Below are positions 47,168-56,027 of a DNA stretch of 64,000 nucleotides, one piece after another. Position numbers and translations under genes: made by a program. The stretch is taken from assembly GCF_001570805.1 (NCBI RefSeq), contig NZ_BCSJ01000013.1, forward strand, positions 124,001 through 188,000. Reading direction: 5' to 3'. This DNA is from Brevibacterium epidermidis NBRC 14811. GTDB taxonomy: Bacteria; Actinomycetota; Actinomycetes; Actinomycetales; Brevibacteriaceae. Within the stretch, counting starts at the first letter, position 1. Each line of letters opens with the position of its first letter. The notes below the pieces were generated by a model. The model had not been told where the DNA came from, did not search any database, and saw nothing but the letters and a program-made list of their open reading frames with translations.

Positions 47168-47815
47168 TCAGCCGAGCACGCTGAAGTCTCCTGCCAGTCC
47201 CCCGCGCCCCGTCAGTGCGGCGAGGACTCGGCTGCCTGTCCCTCCCCTGACCGCGAGTTCGACGGCGATCTCCAAAGAGTCCCGCAGTGGGGAGTCGGGA
47301 ATCTGCGGATCTGTGCCGAGTGCGGCGGCGATATCGCTGCCGTGGACGACGAGTTCGAAGGTCCGGGTGCGCACATAGTCACCGGCGCGCATTCCTCCGC
47401 CGACCGTCATGATCGCCGCATCGGCCACCGAGGCGCTCGACGAGACCTCTTCCAATCTCGAGAGCCGTGACAGTGCGGACTCGCACTTCGCCGCGAAGGC
47501 GGATGCCGGATCATCCCCGAGATCCCGGCCCGAGGCGATTCCGCGTTCGAGGACGAGATCGTCCACTCCCTGCTGGGACAGGATCGCCGCGAAATAGTCT
47601 TCGGGGCTGGGCAGCGTCACCTCGTCGGCGGGTTGGTCGAGAGCAGTCTCAAGGGTGAGGAAGGCCCTCCCGGTGTGGCCGACGAGGCCTCGCAGATCCC
47701 ACGCCCCGAGACCAGGTTCGTCCCATTGTTCGTCGCCGATCGTGGCCACCAAAGAGGTGCACCACCGGGCCGCAGCCGCGAAGTCGTCCAGTTCCCGCGC
47801 ATGCGTGTTCGTCAT
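47168..47815 (-). CDS. DinB/maleylpyruvate isomerase-like, mycothiol-linked family
   Basis: A 215-residue four-helix protein of the maleylpyruvate isomerase N-terminal group. The metal-binding His residues appear in LVGHTGRAFLTLE (near 46) and ELVVHGSDIAAAL. In this family, mycothiol is the usual cofactor and many members have unknown substrates. It begins with ATG at 47815 and is convergent with the methyltransferase, only eight bases away, with no hairpin between them. Confidence 0.78.
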   Translation of the reverse strand: MTNTHARELDDFAAAARWCTSLVATIGDEQWDEPGLGAWDLRGLVGHTGRAFLTLETALDQPADEVTLPSPEDYFAAILSQQGVDDLVLERGIASGRDLGDDPASAFAAKCESALSRLSRLEEVSSSASVADAAIMTVGGGMRAGDYVRTRTFELVVHGSDIAAALGTDPQIPDSPLRDSLEIAVELAVRGGTGSRVLAALTGRGGLAGDFSVLG

Positions 47816-47878
47816 AGCGTCAGTCTAGGCACCCCGCGACTGCCTTGCGCCTATCAGCGTGCAAGCCAGCTCAGCAGG

Positions 47879-50542
47879 TCAGTGAGCGGCGGCGTGCCAG
47901 GAGCGGCCGGTGCCGACGTTGACGTCCAGGGGCACATCGAGTTCGAATGCCGAACCCATCTCCTCTGTGACAATCGCTTTCACCTCATTGATCTCGTCGG
48001 GACGGACGTCGACGATGATCTCGTCATGGACCTGCAGCAGCATCGGCGAGTGCAGGTCTTTCAGCCGGTCGGCGACCTTGAGCATGGCGATCTTCATGAT
48101 GTCGGCGGCCGAGCCCTGGATCGGTGCGTTGAGGGCGGCACGTTCGGCCATGTCCCGCAGCTGCCGACGGTCGCTGTGCAGCGCCGGCAGATAACGGCGA
48201 CGGCCCATGATGGTCTCGGTGAACCCGTTCGCGCGAGCCTGCTCGACGATGTCGTCGAGGTAGTCCTTGACGGCACCGAAGCGCTCGAAGTACTGGTCCA
48301 TCAGTCCCTTGGCTTCGTCGACGCCGATCGCCAGCTGCCGTGAGAGTCCGTAGGCGGAGAGTCCGTAGACCAGCCCATAGGACATGGCCTTGACCTTCGA
48401 CCGCATCTCGGAGTCCACCTCGTCGATGCCGACGCCGAAGACCTTCGAGCCGACATAGGAGTGGAGGTCCTCGCCGTCCTTGAACGCCTGGATGAGTGCG
48501 GCGTCTCCGGACAAGTGAGCCATGATCCGCATTTCGATCTGCGAGTAGTCGGCGGTGAGCAGAGTCCCGTCCGTCACCTCGGGGTCGGCGATGAAAATAT
48601 CGCGGATGCGGCGGCCCGATTCGGTCCGCACCGGAATGTTCTGCAGGTTTGGATCCAAGGACGACAGCCGACCCGTGGCGGCGACGGTCTGCTGGTACGT
48701 GGTGTGGATGCGGCCGTCGTCGGCGACGGTCTTGAGCAGTCCGACGACGGTCTGCTTGAGCTTCGTCGAATCCCGGTAGGCCAGCAGGTACTGGAGGAAG
48801 GGGTGCTCTGTCTTGACGAACAGTTCGGCCAGGGCTTCGGCATCCGTCGTATACCCGGTCTTCGTCCGTTTGGTCTTGGGCATATCGAGCTCGTCGAACA
48901 GCACGGTCTGCAGCTGCTTGGGAGAACCAAGGTTCACCTCGTGGCCGATCGCGTCATAGGCCTCTTGAGCGCTGGCTTCGGCTTGTTTCGTGAATTCGTC
49001 GATGAGGTTCGTCAGTCCGGCCTCGTCGACGGCGATACCGGTCGATTCCATGCGCGCGAGCACGGGCACGAGCGGCAGTTCGATGTCTCGGTACACCTGC
49101 GTCATGTTCGCGTCGTCGACAGCCTTCGCGAGCACCTCGTGGACTTCGAGCAGGGCGGCGGCACGTTGGCCGTGCGTGGTCACCGCGGCATCCGAGTCGA
49201 GATCGAGGGCGAGCTGCCCGGAATCCGATTCGGGTTCGCTGAGGTCGATTCCGGCGCGGTCGGCGGCGATCTGCCCGAGCTCGTAGGAACGGGCATCGGG
49301 AACGAGGAGGTAGGCGGCCAGAGCCGTGTCCCCGGCGATATCGGCCACGGACAGCCCCATCGACTCCCAGGCTTTGATCTGCAGCTTCGAGCTGTGGAGG
49401 ATGAGCGAATGCCCGCCCAATGCGGAACCGAGCTTGCCGATGTCCTTCTGCCCCGCCTCGGCGAGGTCGACGACCCACGCCTGCCCGGGTTCGGCGGAGA
49501 CCGCGAGGGTCCGTGCCTGACCATGGCCGAGTTCGAAGGTGGCATCCGAATCGAGCGCCAGCACATCGTGGTCGGAGATCTTCGTCAGCAGTGCGTCGAT
49601 GTCGACGGTCTCGATGCTCGTCTCCCGTGTCGGTGCCGGCTCGGATTCGGTGCCGGCTTCGGGGAAGATCGCGGCCAGACGTTTGCCGAGGGCTTGGAAC
49701 TCGAGCTGATCGAACAGGCTCGACAGCTCGGTCGGGTCGCCTGCGCCCCACGCCAGGTCATCGAATTCCAGCCCCAGGTCGACGTCGTCGAGGAGGCGGT
49801 TGAGTCGATAGTTCCGCTCCACCTCGGTGATGTGGTCGCGCAGCTTCTCCCCGACCTTGCCGCCGATCGACTCTGCGTTCTCCAGCACTCCGGGCAGGTC
49901 GCCATGGGCGGTGAGCCATTTGGCGGCGGTCTTGTCACCGACTCCGGGCACGCCGGGCAGATTGTCGGCCTTCTCACCGACGAGAGCGGCCAGTCCTCGG
50001 TAGTTCGCGGGACTGACCCCGTACTTCTCCTCGACCGCGGCCGGAGTCATCCGGTTGAGATCGCTGACTCCGCGCTTCGGGTAGAGGATCGTCACCTTGT
50101 CGGTGGCGAGCTGGAACGAATCCTTGTCACCGCTCATCACCTCGACGACCGCACCGGCCTCGGTGCCCATCCTCGCCATCGTCGCCAGGGCGTCATCGGC
50201 CTCGAAGCCCTCCTTCGTCACGACCCGGATGCCCATCGCCGTGACGATGTCCTTGATGAGGTCGATCTGCGGGTGGAACTCGGGCGGAGTCTTCGCCCGG
50301 CCGGCCTTGTACTCGGGGTATTCCTCGAGTCGGAAGGTCTGGCGTCCGAGGTCGAAGGCCACGGCCACATGGCTGGGCTCTTCGTCGCGGAGGACGTTGA
50401 TGAGCATGGAGATGAAGCCGTAGATGGCGTTCGTCGTCTGACCGGTGCTGGTCGAGAAGTTCTCGACCGGCAGGGCGTGGAAGGCCCGGTAGGCCAGGGA
50501 GTGTCCGTCGATGAGCAGGAGGGATTCGTTTGAGTGACTCAC
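47879..50542 (-). CDS. polA: DNA polymerase I
   Basis: An 887-residue PolA for gap filling and primer removal. The 5' nuclease (about 1-290) has IDGHSLAYRAF, FEADDALAT and GEKADNLPGVPGVGDKTA. The middle 3'-5' exonuclease-like domain lacks the DxE motif, so proofreading is probably lost. The polymerase has motif A ADYSQIEMR (Asp near 665), the O-helix KAMSYGLVYG with Tyr near 722 where E. coli has Phe762, and motif C QVHDE near 837-841. I chose GTG 50542, giving the normal N-terminus; longer frames overlap the neighbouring gene. Confidence 0.95.
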   Translation of the reverse strand: MSHSNESLLLIDGHSLAYRAFHALPVENFSTSTGQTTNAIYGFISMLINVLRDEEPSHVAVAFDLGRQTFRLEEYPEYKAGRAKTPPEFHPQIDLIKDIVTAMGIRVVTKEGFEADDALATMARMGTEAGAVVEVMSGDKDSFQLATDKVTILYPKRGVSDLNRMTPAAVEEKYGVSPANYRGLAALVGEKADNLPGVPGVGDKTAAKWLTAHGDLPGVLENAESIGGKVGEKLRDHITEVERNYRLNRLLDDVDLGLEFDDLAWGAGDPTELSSLFDQLEFQALGKRLAAIFPEAGTESEPAPTRETSIETVDIDALLTKISDHDVLALDSDATFELGHGQARTLAVSAEPGQAWVVDLAEAGQKDIGKLGSALGGHSLILHSSKLQIKAWESMGLSVADIAGDTALAAYLLVPDARSYELGQIAADRAGIDLSEPESDSGQLALDLDSDAAVTTHGQRAAALLEVHEVLAKAVDDANMTQVYRDIELPLVPVLARMESTGIAVDEAGLTNLIDEFTKQAEASAQEAYDAIGHEVNLGSPKQLQTVLFDELDMPKTKRTKTGYTTDAEALAELFVKTEHPFLQYLLAYRDSTKLKQTVVGLLKTVADDGRIHTTYQQTVAATGRLSSLDPNLQNIPVRTESGRRIRDIFIADPEVTDGTLLTADYSQIEMRIMAHLSGDAALIQAFKDGEDLHSYVGSKVFGVGIDEVDSEMRSKVKAMSYGLVYGLSAYGLSRQLAIGVDEAKGLMDQYFERFGAVKDYLDDIVEQARANGFTETIMGRRRYLPALHSDRRQLRDMAERAALNAPIQGSAADIMKIAMLKVADRLKDLHSPMLLQVHDEIIVDVRPDEINEVKAIVTEEMGSAFELDVPLDVNVGTGRSWHAAAH

Positions 50543-50584
50543 ATGGCATAGCCTAGCGTTCGAAGCTGACTTGAAGGAGAACCG

Positions 50585-51046
50585 ATGCTGCGTCCCGACG
50601 TGTCCCTGAACGCTCACACCACACCTGAGGAGATCGACACGCTGCTCGAGCAGCTGCGTGCGCCGGGTTCCGGGGGTGAGCTGGCCGAGAGGATGGGGAT
50701 CGAGTTCGTCGAACTCGCCCACGACCATGTCACGGCCACGGCTCCGGTCGTCGGCAATCGGCAGCCGATGGGTCTCTTCCACGGCGGCGGCCATGTCGTT
50801 CTCGCCGAATCGCTGGCCTCGATGCACTCGTATCTGCTCTCCGGCGGCAAGAACGTCGTCGGGGTCGATCTCAATGCAACTCATCTGCGTGCCGCTCGTG
50901 AGGGTGTGGTCACCGGACGCGCCGAGGTGCTCCATCAGGGACGCACGATCGTCTCCCATGAGGTGAAGATGACCGACGAGGCGGGAAAGCTGCTCTCGAT
51001 CGTGCGGATCACGAACATGATCCTGAAGACCGAATCGAAGGGCTGA
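50585..51046 (+). CDS. PaaI-type hotdog thioesterase
   Basis: A 153-residue hotdog-fold acyl-CoA thioesterase. The active-site segment MGLFHGGGHVVLAESLAS carries the conserved His-Gly-Gly and the catalytic Glu. VGVDLNATHLRAAREG is the next family block. Substrate could be an aromatic acyl-CoA or a menaquinone precursor such as DHNA-CoA. ATG 50585 has AAGGAGAACCG upstream. It is divergent from polA across 42 bases and followed by a strong terminator. Confidence 0.85.
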   Translation: MLRPDVSLNAHTTPEEIDTLLEQLRAPGSGGELAERMGIEFVELAHDHVTATAPVVGNRQPMGLFHGGGHVVLAESLASMHSYLLSGGKNVVGVDLNATHLRAAREGVVTGRAEVLHQGRTIVSHEVKMTDEAGKLLSIVRITNMILKTESKG

Positions 51047-51091
51047 GGCGAAGGCTTCCACAACGGAGCCCTCCACCCCCAAGCAGAGCAG

Positions 51092-51126
51092 AGGGCCGGC
51101 GAATCCATCTCGGATTCGCCGGCCCT
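51092..51126. terminator. Bidirectional terminator between thioesterase gene and pdtaR
   Basis: A perfect 15-bp stem (51092-51106 with 51112-51126), loop ATCTC, followed by TT on the + strand. It lies between convergent genes. Confidence 0.9.
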
Positions 51127-51166
51127 TTCAGGTTTCGGGTTCGGACCTGCGTGGTCCGAAAGGTGG

Positions 51167-51787
51167 TTACTTCTTCGAGCCGATCTGCTTGAGCACGGTC
51201 TCGGCGACCTCGCGCATCGTCAGGCGACGATCCATCGAGGTCTTCTGGATCCAGCGGAAGGCCTCGGGCTCGCTGAGTCCCATGGAGGTCTGCAGCAGGC
51301 TCTTGGCGCGCTCGACGAGCTTGCGGGTCTCGAAGCGTTCGGTGAGATCTGAGATCTCCGATTCGAGCGAGCTGATCTCGGCGTGACGTGAGAGCGCGAT
51401 CTCCAGGGCCGGGATGAGGTCGGCCGAAGTGAACGGCTTGACGACATAGGCCATGGCACCGGCGTCGCGGGCACGCTCGACGAGCTCCTTCTGCGAGAAG
51501 GCGGTGAGCAGCACGACGGGTGCGATGCGGGCGCGGGCAATGCGCTCGGCCGCGGAGATTCCGTCGAGGATGGGCATCTTGATGTCCATGACGACGAGGT
51601 CCGGGCGCAGCTCCTCAGCCAGGCGGATGGCGGATTCGCCGTCCGCAGCCTCACCGACGACGTCGTAGCCGACCTCGCGGAGCATTTCTACGATATCGAG
51701 ACGAATCACGGCCTCGTCTTCGGCCACGACTACGCGGCGGACCGGCACGGACTCATCTGAAGTTGATTCTTCGCTGTTTGAAAGCAC
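51167..51787 (-). CDS. pdtaR: ANTAR-domain response regulator, PdtaR-like
   Basis: A 206-residue response regulator. The receiver domain (about 17-135) has acidic pocket Glu23-Asp24, phospho-acceptor Asp68 (VVMDIKMP), Thr in LLTAFS and Lys in VVKPF. The C-terminal ANTAR domain (about 145-200) binds RNA hairpins to prevent termination, so this protein acts on transcripts. PdtaR pairs with the kinase PdtaS in mycobacteria; no kinase gene is adjacent here. It starts with GTG 51787 with a weak ribosome site. Confidence 0.9.
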   Translation of the reverse strand: MLSNSEESTSDESVPVRRVVVAEDEAVIRLDIVEMLREVGYDVVGEAADGESAIRLAEELRPDLVVMDIKMPILDGISAAERIARARIAPVVLLTAFSQKELVERARDAGAMAYVVKPFTSADLIPALEIALSRHAEISSLESEISDLTERFETRKLVERAKSLLQTSMGLSEPEAFRWIQKTSMDRRLTMREVAETVLKQIGSKK

Positions 51788-51880
51788 GTCACCAGTCTAG
51801 ACCAGGCGCTCAGCGTCGTGGCCAGCGGACCCGGAAGATTCTTCTGTGAGGGTCCCCACGGGCGGTGACGGCGGCCACCG

Positions 51881-51931
51881 ACGGGGAACGATTGTGCAAT
51901 CGGTTCGCGCGCACAGTAGAATCGTCCCCGT
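51881..51931 (+). promoter_or_regulatory. Candidate tRNA-Leu promoter region
   Basis: A -10-like TAGAAT lies at 51917-51922, about 36 bases before the mature tRNA. ACGGGGAACGATT (51881-51893) and AATCGTCCCCGT (51920-51931) are near-perfect inverted arms that enclose the promoter. No good -35 is visible. Confidence 0.4.
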
Positions 51932-51965
51932 TGCGCAGGCAGTCCATCGGGACAGCTCGCGACGA

Positions 51966-52047
51966 GCCGGATTGGCGGAATCGGTAGACGCGGTGCACTC
52001 AAAATGCATTGTCGAAAGACGTGCGGGTTCGAGTCCCGCATCCGGTA
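51966..52047 (+). tRNA. tRNA-Leu (anticodon CAA)
   Basis: The acceptor stem GCCGGAT (51966-51972) pairs with ATCCGGT (52040-52046) and the discriminator is A at 52047. The anticodon stem GTGCA/TGCAT holds the loop CTCAAAA with anticodon CAA at 52000-52002, reading UUG. The T arm GCGGG-TTCGAGT-CCCGC is intact and a variable arm is present, as in class II tRNAs. CCA is not encoded. Confidence 0.95.
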
Positions 52048-52052
52048 CAGAC

Positions 52053-52092
52053 GAAGGCACTGTCGACCACTTGGTCGTCAGTGCCTTCTTGC
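52053..52092 (+). terminator. Terminator of tRNA-Leu
   Basis: A 17-bp stem (52053-52069 with 52072-52088) with one mismatch and a 2-base loop, followed by TTGC. It begins five bases after the tRNA. The rest of the gap to 52212 shows nothing else. Confidence 0.85.
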
Positions 52093-52212
52093 ATCCCCGA
52101 GGATTGATGGCGAATCACGCGTGTCAGCACCCGCGGCTTCCAAATTCATACGCACTGATCAAGATCACCACATATGAACTTCAAACCCGCTCATACACAC
52201 CATTCGGCGGAT

Positions 52213-52767
52213 TCAGCGCCGCAGGTCGAGGGAGTACAGGAGCGTGTCGAAACGCTCCTGACCGACCGCCACGAAGTCCGGGAGCCTGCCGTATCTGGTG
52301 AAGCCCAGCGATTCGTAGAGGCCGATGGCCGCCTTATTGTCACCGCGCAGATCGAGGGTGACGACTTCCGTTCCGTGATGACGGGCTGCATGGATGAGTG
52401 CCTCCATCAGCCCCTTCCCCACGCCTCGGCCCTGTGCCTCGGGAGCGACCGCGACCTTTTCGATGTCGACATGAGGTCGGAAGGTGGGTCGGGTGTACCG
52501 GGCCCAAAAGGCGAATCCGGTGATCTCGTCTCCGCGACGAGCAATGGCCACTGCGGTTTCTCCTGATTCGATCCCTGCGGCCAGACGTTCGACGAGTTCG
52601 CCGATCTCCGCGGTCGTAGGAGCCGCGACCCAACCGAGTGCCGCTCCCCCATCAACGAGGCGGCCGAGCAGCGATGTCACCTGTTGGACATCGTGCTCGG
52701 CCAGTCCCTCGTAGGAGAGGAGATCAACTCTGGATGCGGGCATCCTCGGTGCGGGCCTCGTCGACAT
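52213..52767 (-). CDS. GNAT-family N-acetyltransferase
   Basis: A 184-residue acetyltransferase. The acetyl-CoA-binding motif A is VAVAPEAQGRGVGKGLMEAL, followed by TLDLRGDNKAAIGLYESLGF. Substrate is unknown; it may act on a small amine or a protein N-terminus. I chose ATG 52767 because AGGAGG lies six bases upstream. A downstream ATG at 52743 has its GAGG too close. The start lies 44 bases inside the symporter gene, so translation is probably coupled. Confidence 0.85.
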   Translation of the reverse strand: MSTRPAPRMPASRVDLLSYEGLAEHDVQQVTSLLGRLVDGGAALGWVAAPTTAEIGELVERLAAGIESGETAVAIARRGDEITGFAFWARYTRPTFRPHVDIEKVAVAPEAQGRGVGKGLMEALIHAARHHGTEVVTLDLRGDNKAAIGLYESLGFTRYGRLPDFVAVGQERFDTLLYSLDLRR

Positions 52768-54097
52768 CTGCGTCCTCCTGGGTCGGAACGTAGCCGTTGA
52801 TGCGCGGGGCATCGTAGCGTTCGACGTCCAGGATCTCATGGCGCTTGGCCACGATGGCGGGGACGAGTGCCTGACCGGAGACGTTGAGGGCGGTACGACC
52901 CATGTCGACGATCGGTTCGATGGCCAGCAGCAGTCCGACGCCCTCGAGCGGCAGGCCCAGGGTCGACAGGGTCAGCGTGAGCATCACTGTCGCACCCGTC
53001 GTACCGGCCGTGGCGGCCGAACCGATGACGGCGACGAAGATGATGAGCAGGTACTGGATGAGGGAGAGATCGATGCCGAAGAACTGGGCGACGAACACCG
53101 CGGCGATGGCCGGGTAGATCGCAGCGCAGCCGTCCATCTTCGTCGTTGCGCCGAAGGGCACGGCGAAGGCCGCGTAGGAGTGGGGCACTCCGAAGTTGTC
53201 GGTGGCGACCTTCTGCGTCACGGGCATGGTGCCGATCGAGGACCGGGAGACGAAGCCCATCTGCGTGGCCGGCCAGACTCCGGAGAAGTACTGGCGCACG
53301 GACAGTCCGTTGGCGCGGGCCAGGGCCGGGTAGACGATGAAGAACACGATCGCGAGTCCGATGTAGACGGCGACGACGAACCACAGCAGCGATCCCATCG
53401 TCGACCAGCCGTAGGAGTTCACGGCGTTGCCGATGAGGCCGAGGGTGCCGATGGGAGCGATGCGCACGATCCACCAGACGACCTTCTGCACGACGGCCAG
53501 GGCCGCCTCGGTGAACTCGAGGAACGGCTCTGCGGCCTTGCCGACCTTGACCGCGGCGATGCCGATGGCGCCGGAGACGATGATGAGCTGGAGGATGTTG
53601 AAGTTGACGTCGGAGGTCAGGGCTCCGGATTCATCCGGTGCGGTGGCGACTTCGAGTCCGAGGAAGTTCACTGGGATCAGTCCGGTGAGGAAGCCGAGCC
53701 AGCTGCCCTGTGAATCGGGTGCACCGGCGTTGAGCGATGCGGCGTCGGCGTGGGCGCCGGGCTGCATGACGATGCCGATGATGAGTCCGAGGACGACGGC
53801 GATGAGGGCGGTGAGTGCGAACCACAGCAGGGTCGACACCGCGAGCCTGGCGGCGTTGGTGACCTTGCGCAGGTTGCCGATGCTCGCGATGATCGCGGTG
53901 ATCACCAGCGGGACGACGGCGGCCTTGAGCAGGGTGACGTACGACGAGCCGATGGTGTCGAGGGTCTGGCCGAGCCAGTTGTCAGCACTGTCGCTGACCG
54001 GTCCCCATGAGCGGGCGATGAGCCCGAGGATGACACCGGCGATGAGTGCGATGGTCACCTGCACTCCGAAGGACTTGCTCCACGCGGGCAGTCTCAT
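52724..54097 (-). CDS. DAACS-family dicarboxylate/amino acid:cation symporter
   Basis: A 457-residue secondary transporter of the GltP/DctA family with about eight helices and two re-entrant loops. Family motifs are GFVSRSSIGTMPVT (serine-rich hairpin), GATTKMDGCAAIYPA and IEPIVDMGRTALNVSGQ, where the Asp and Asn bind substrate and cation. It imports C4-dicarboxylates or glutamate/aspartate with Na or H. The exact substrate cannot be read by eye. It starts at ATG 54097 and is followed by an overlapping acetyltransferase gene. Confidence 0.88.
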   Translation of the reverse strand: MRLPAWSKSFGVQVTIALIAGVILGLIARSWGPVSDSADNWLGQTLDTIGSSYVTLLKAAVVPLVITAIIASIGNLRKVTNAARLAVSTLLWFALTALIAVVLGLIIGIVMQPGAHADAASLNAGAPDSQGSWLGFLTGLIPVNFLGLEVATAPDESGALTSDVNFNILQLIIVSGAIGIAAVKVGKAAEPFLEFTEAALAVVQKVVWWIVRIAPIGTLGLIGNAVNSYGWSTMGSLLWFVVAVYIGLAIVFFIVYPALARANGLSVRQYFSGVWPATQMGFVSRSSIGTMPVTQKVATDNFGVPHSYAAFAVPFGATTKMDGCAAIYPAIAAVFVAQFFGIDLSLIQYLLIIFVAVIGSAATAGTTGATVMLTLTLSTLGLPLEGVGLLLAIEPIVDMGRTALNVSGQALVPAIVAKRHEILDVERYDAPRINGYVPTQEDADVDEARTEDARIQS

Positions 54098-54285
54098 TGA
54101 ATTCCTCTCCTAGCGGGTCCTCCCCTCTGAGATCCGCAGGGAGGATTAGGCAACAGAGAGCACAACTGTTGAGCAATCTGCGAAATTCCATGAATCGCTG
54201 TGATCTGCCTCGCAGTTCCGAATCATCCACGCCACGGCCGCTGACTCCGCCGCACCGCACCGGACGCCGCATCGCACCGGGACAC

Positions 54286-54335
54286 AGAAAAGCCGGCGGC
54301 GCCCGCCCCGTGTTGATGGGGTGGACGCCGTCGGC
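54286..54335 (-). terminator. Terminator of pyk
   Basis: An 18-base arm (54292-54309) pairs with 54318-54335 at 15 positions on the minus strand, followed by TTTTCTG. It lies 18 bases after the pyk stop. The run of T makes it the clearest intrinsic terminator in the window. Confidence 0.9.
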
Positions 54336-54353
54336 GTTTCGGCCTGGAGTCGG

Positions 54354-55901
54354 TCAGTGACGGGGTGCGCGGTCCTCGCGCACGATCGGCACCTCTCGGG
54401 TGTTGGGCGCTTCGGCCACGACTCCGTACCCGGCCAGCGGATCCTCCTCGGAGTCCGAGGCGTCCTGGTAGGCGGCCGTCACGCCCTTGGCGGCATCACC
54501 GATGGTGTGGATGCGCAGGGCGTTCGTCGAGCCCGGGATTCCGGGAGGCGAACCGGCCACGAGGATGCTCTGATCGCCTTCGCGGGCCGTGCCGTCTGCG
54601 AGGAGGACGGCATCGACCTGGCGTGCCATCTGGTCGGTGTGGCGCACGGTCTTCACGAGGTACGGGCGGACGCCCCAGGTCAGCGCCAGCTGGTGACGCA
54701 CCTGTGGGTCGGGTGTGAAGCCGAGGATCGGCCAGGCCGGACGCAGGCGCGACATGCGTCGCACGGAGTCGCCGGTCTGCGAGAAGGTGCACAGCAGATC
54801 GATATCGAGTTGCTCAGCAATCTGCACGGCTGCTGCGGTGACGGCTCCGCCCTTCGTGTGCGGGACGGTGCCGAGCTCCGGAATCCGTTCGAGGCCGTGT
54901 TCCTCGGTGGAGCCGATGATCCGGCTCATTGTGCGGATCGCCTCGACCCAGTGAGCACCCACCGAGGTCTCCCCGGAGAGCATGAGCGCATCGGCGCCGT
55001 CGAGGACGGCGTTCGCGCAGTCGCTGGCTTCGGCGCGGGTGGGTCGCGGTGCATCGATCATCGTCTCGAGCATCTGCGTGGCGACGATGACGGGCTTGGC
55101 CTGCTGGCGAGCGATCTCGACGGCCCGCTTCTGCACGATCGGCACCTGCTCGAGGGGCAGTTCGACGCCGAGGTCGCCGCGGGCGACCATGATTCCGTCG
55201 AAGGCATCGATGACCTCATCGAGCTGGTCGACGGCCTGCGGCTTCTCGAGCTTGGCGATGACCGGTGCGGTGATTCCGACCTCGTCCATGACCGCACGGA
55301 CGTCGTTCATGTCCTCCGGGCTGCGGACGAACGACAGGGCGACCCAGTCGAAGCCGAGCTGCAGACCCCATTTGAGGTCGTCGACGTCCTTCTCCGACAG
55401 TGCGGGGACGGAGACCGGGACTCCGGGCAGGTTGATGCCCTTGTGGTTGGAGATGGTTCCGCCGATCTCGACCTCGGTGACCACATCGGTGGCGGTCACC
55501 TCGGTGGCGCGAAGGCGCAGTCGACCGTCGTCGATGAGCAGCGGATCGCCCACGGACACGTCTTCTGCCAGGGTCGGCAGGGTCGTGGATACGAGTTCTG
55601 CGGTACCGGCGACGTCACGGCTCGTGATGGTGAAGGTGGCGCCTTCGACGAGTTCTTCCTTGCCGTTGGCGAAGGTGCCGACGCGGATCTTCGGACCTTG
55701 GAGGTCCAGCAGGACGGCGACGGGGCGTCCGGTGTCGAGGGCGGCCTGGCGGACCCAGGCGAACTTCTCTTCGTGTTCTTCTCGTTTTCCGTGGCTGAGG
55801 TTGAATCGGGCGACATCGACGCCTTCATCGACGAGCTCGCGGATCTCTTCATAGGAGTTCTGGTTCGGACCTAAAGTTGCGACTATCTTTGCACGCCTCA
55901 T
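54354..55901 (-). CDS. pyk: Pyruvate kinase
   Basis: A 515-residue enzyme making pyruvate and ATP from phosphoenolpyruvate. Features include RAKIVATLGP at the start, RFNLSHG, DLQGPKIRVG, IMVARGDLGVE with the active-site Lys nearby (IAKLEKPQ), and KPVIVATQMLETM. The C-terminal allosteric domain is complete and followed by an extra acidic tail of about 40 residues. I chose ATG 55901; a GTG at 55910 would add three residues. It follows gltD after 126 bases, in the usual actinobacterial order. Confidence 0.95.
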   Translation of the reverse strand: MRRAKIVATLGPNQNSYEEIRELVDEGVDVARFNLSHGKREEHEEKFAWVRQAALDTGRPVAVLLDLQGPKIRVGTFANGKEELVEGATFTITSRDVAGTAELVSTTLPTLAEDVSVGDPLLIDDGRLRLRATEVTATDVVTEVEIGGTISNHKGINLPGVPVSVPALSEKDVDDLKWGLQLGFDWVALSFVRSPEDMNDVRAVMDEVGITAPVIAKLEKPQAVDQLDEVIDAFDGIMVARGDLGVELPLEQVPIVQKRAVEIARQQAKPVIVATQMLETMIDAPRPTRAEASDCANAVLDGADALMLSGETSVGAHWVEAIRTMSRIIGSTEEHGLERIPELGTVPHTKGGAVTAAAVQIAEQLDIDLLCTFSQTGDSVRRMSRLRPAWPILGFTPDPQVRHQLALTWGVRPYLVKTVRHTDQMARQVDAVLLADGTAREGDQSILVAGSPPGIPGSTNALRIHTIGDAAKGVTAAYQDASDSEEDPLAGYGVVAEAPNTREVPIVREDRAPRH

Positions 55902-55969
55902 ACGCTCCACCCTACCTAAAGTCTCAGCGGGCGGTCACCACCGCTCTCCACTGGTCACGAGCGGTGTGA

Positions 55970-55993
55970 GTGCGGCACTTCGCTGTGCCGCAC
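55970..55993 (-). terminator. Hairpin between gltD and pyk
   Basis: GTGCGGCAC and GTGCCGCAC form a perfect 9-bp stem with a 6-base loop, about 34 bases after the gltD stop. No U tract is visible, so termination is not certain. Confidence 0.55.
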
Positions 55994-56027
55994 CACCGCC
56001 GCTTCTCATTGTCTGACATGCATCATC

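Noticed and set aside
48461..50533. Long open frame of 690 codons on the + strand opposite polA
   Set aside because: Antisense shadow of a high-GC gene; composition is Arg/Gly/Val-rich with no domains, and polA motifs on the other strand are unmistakable.
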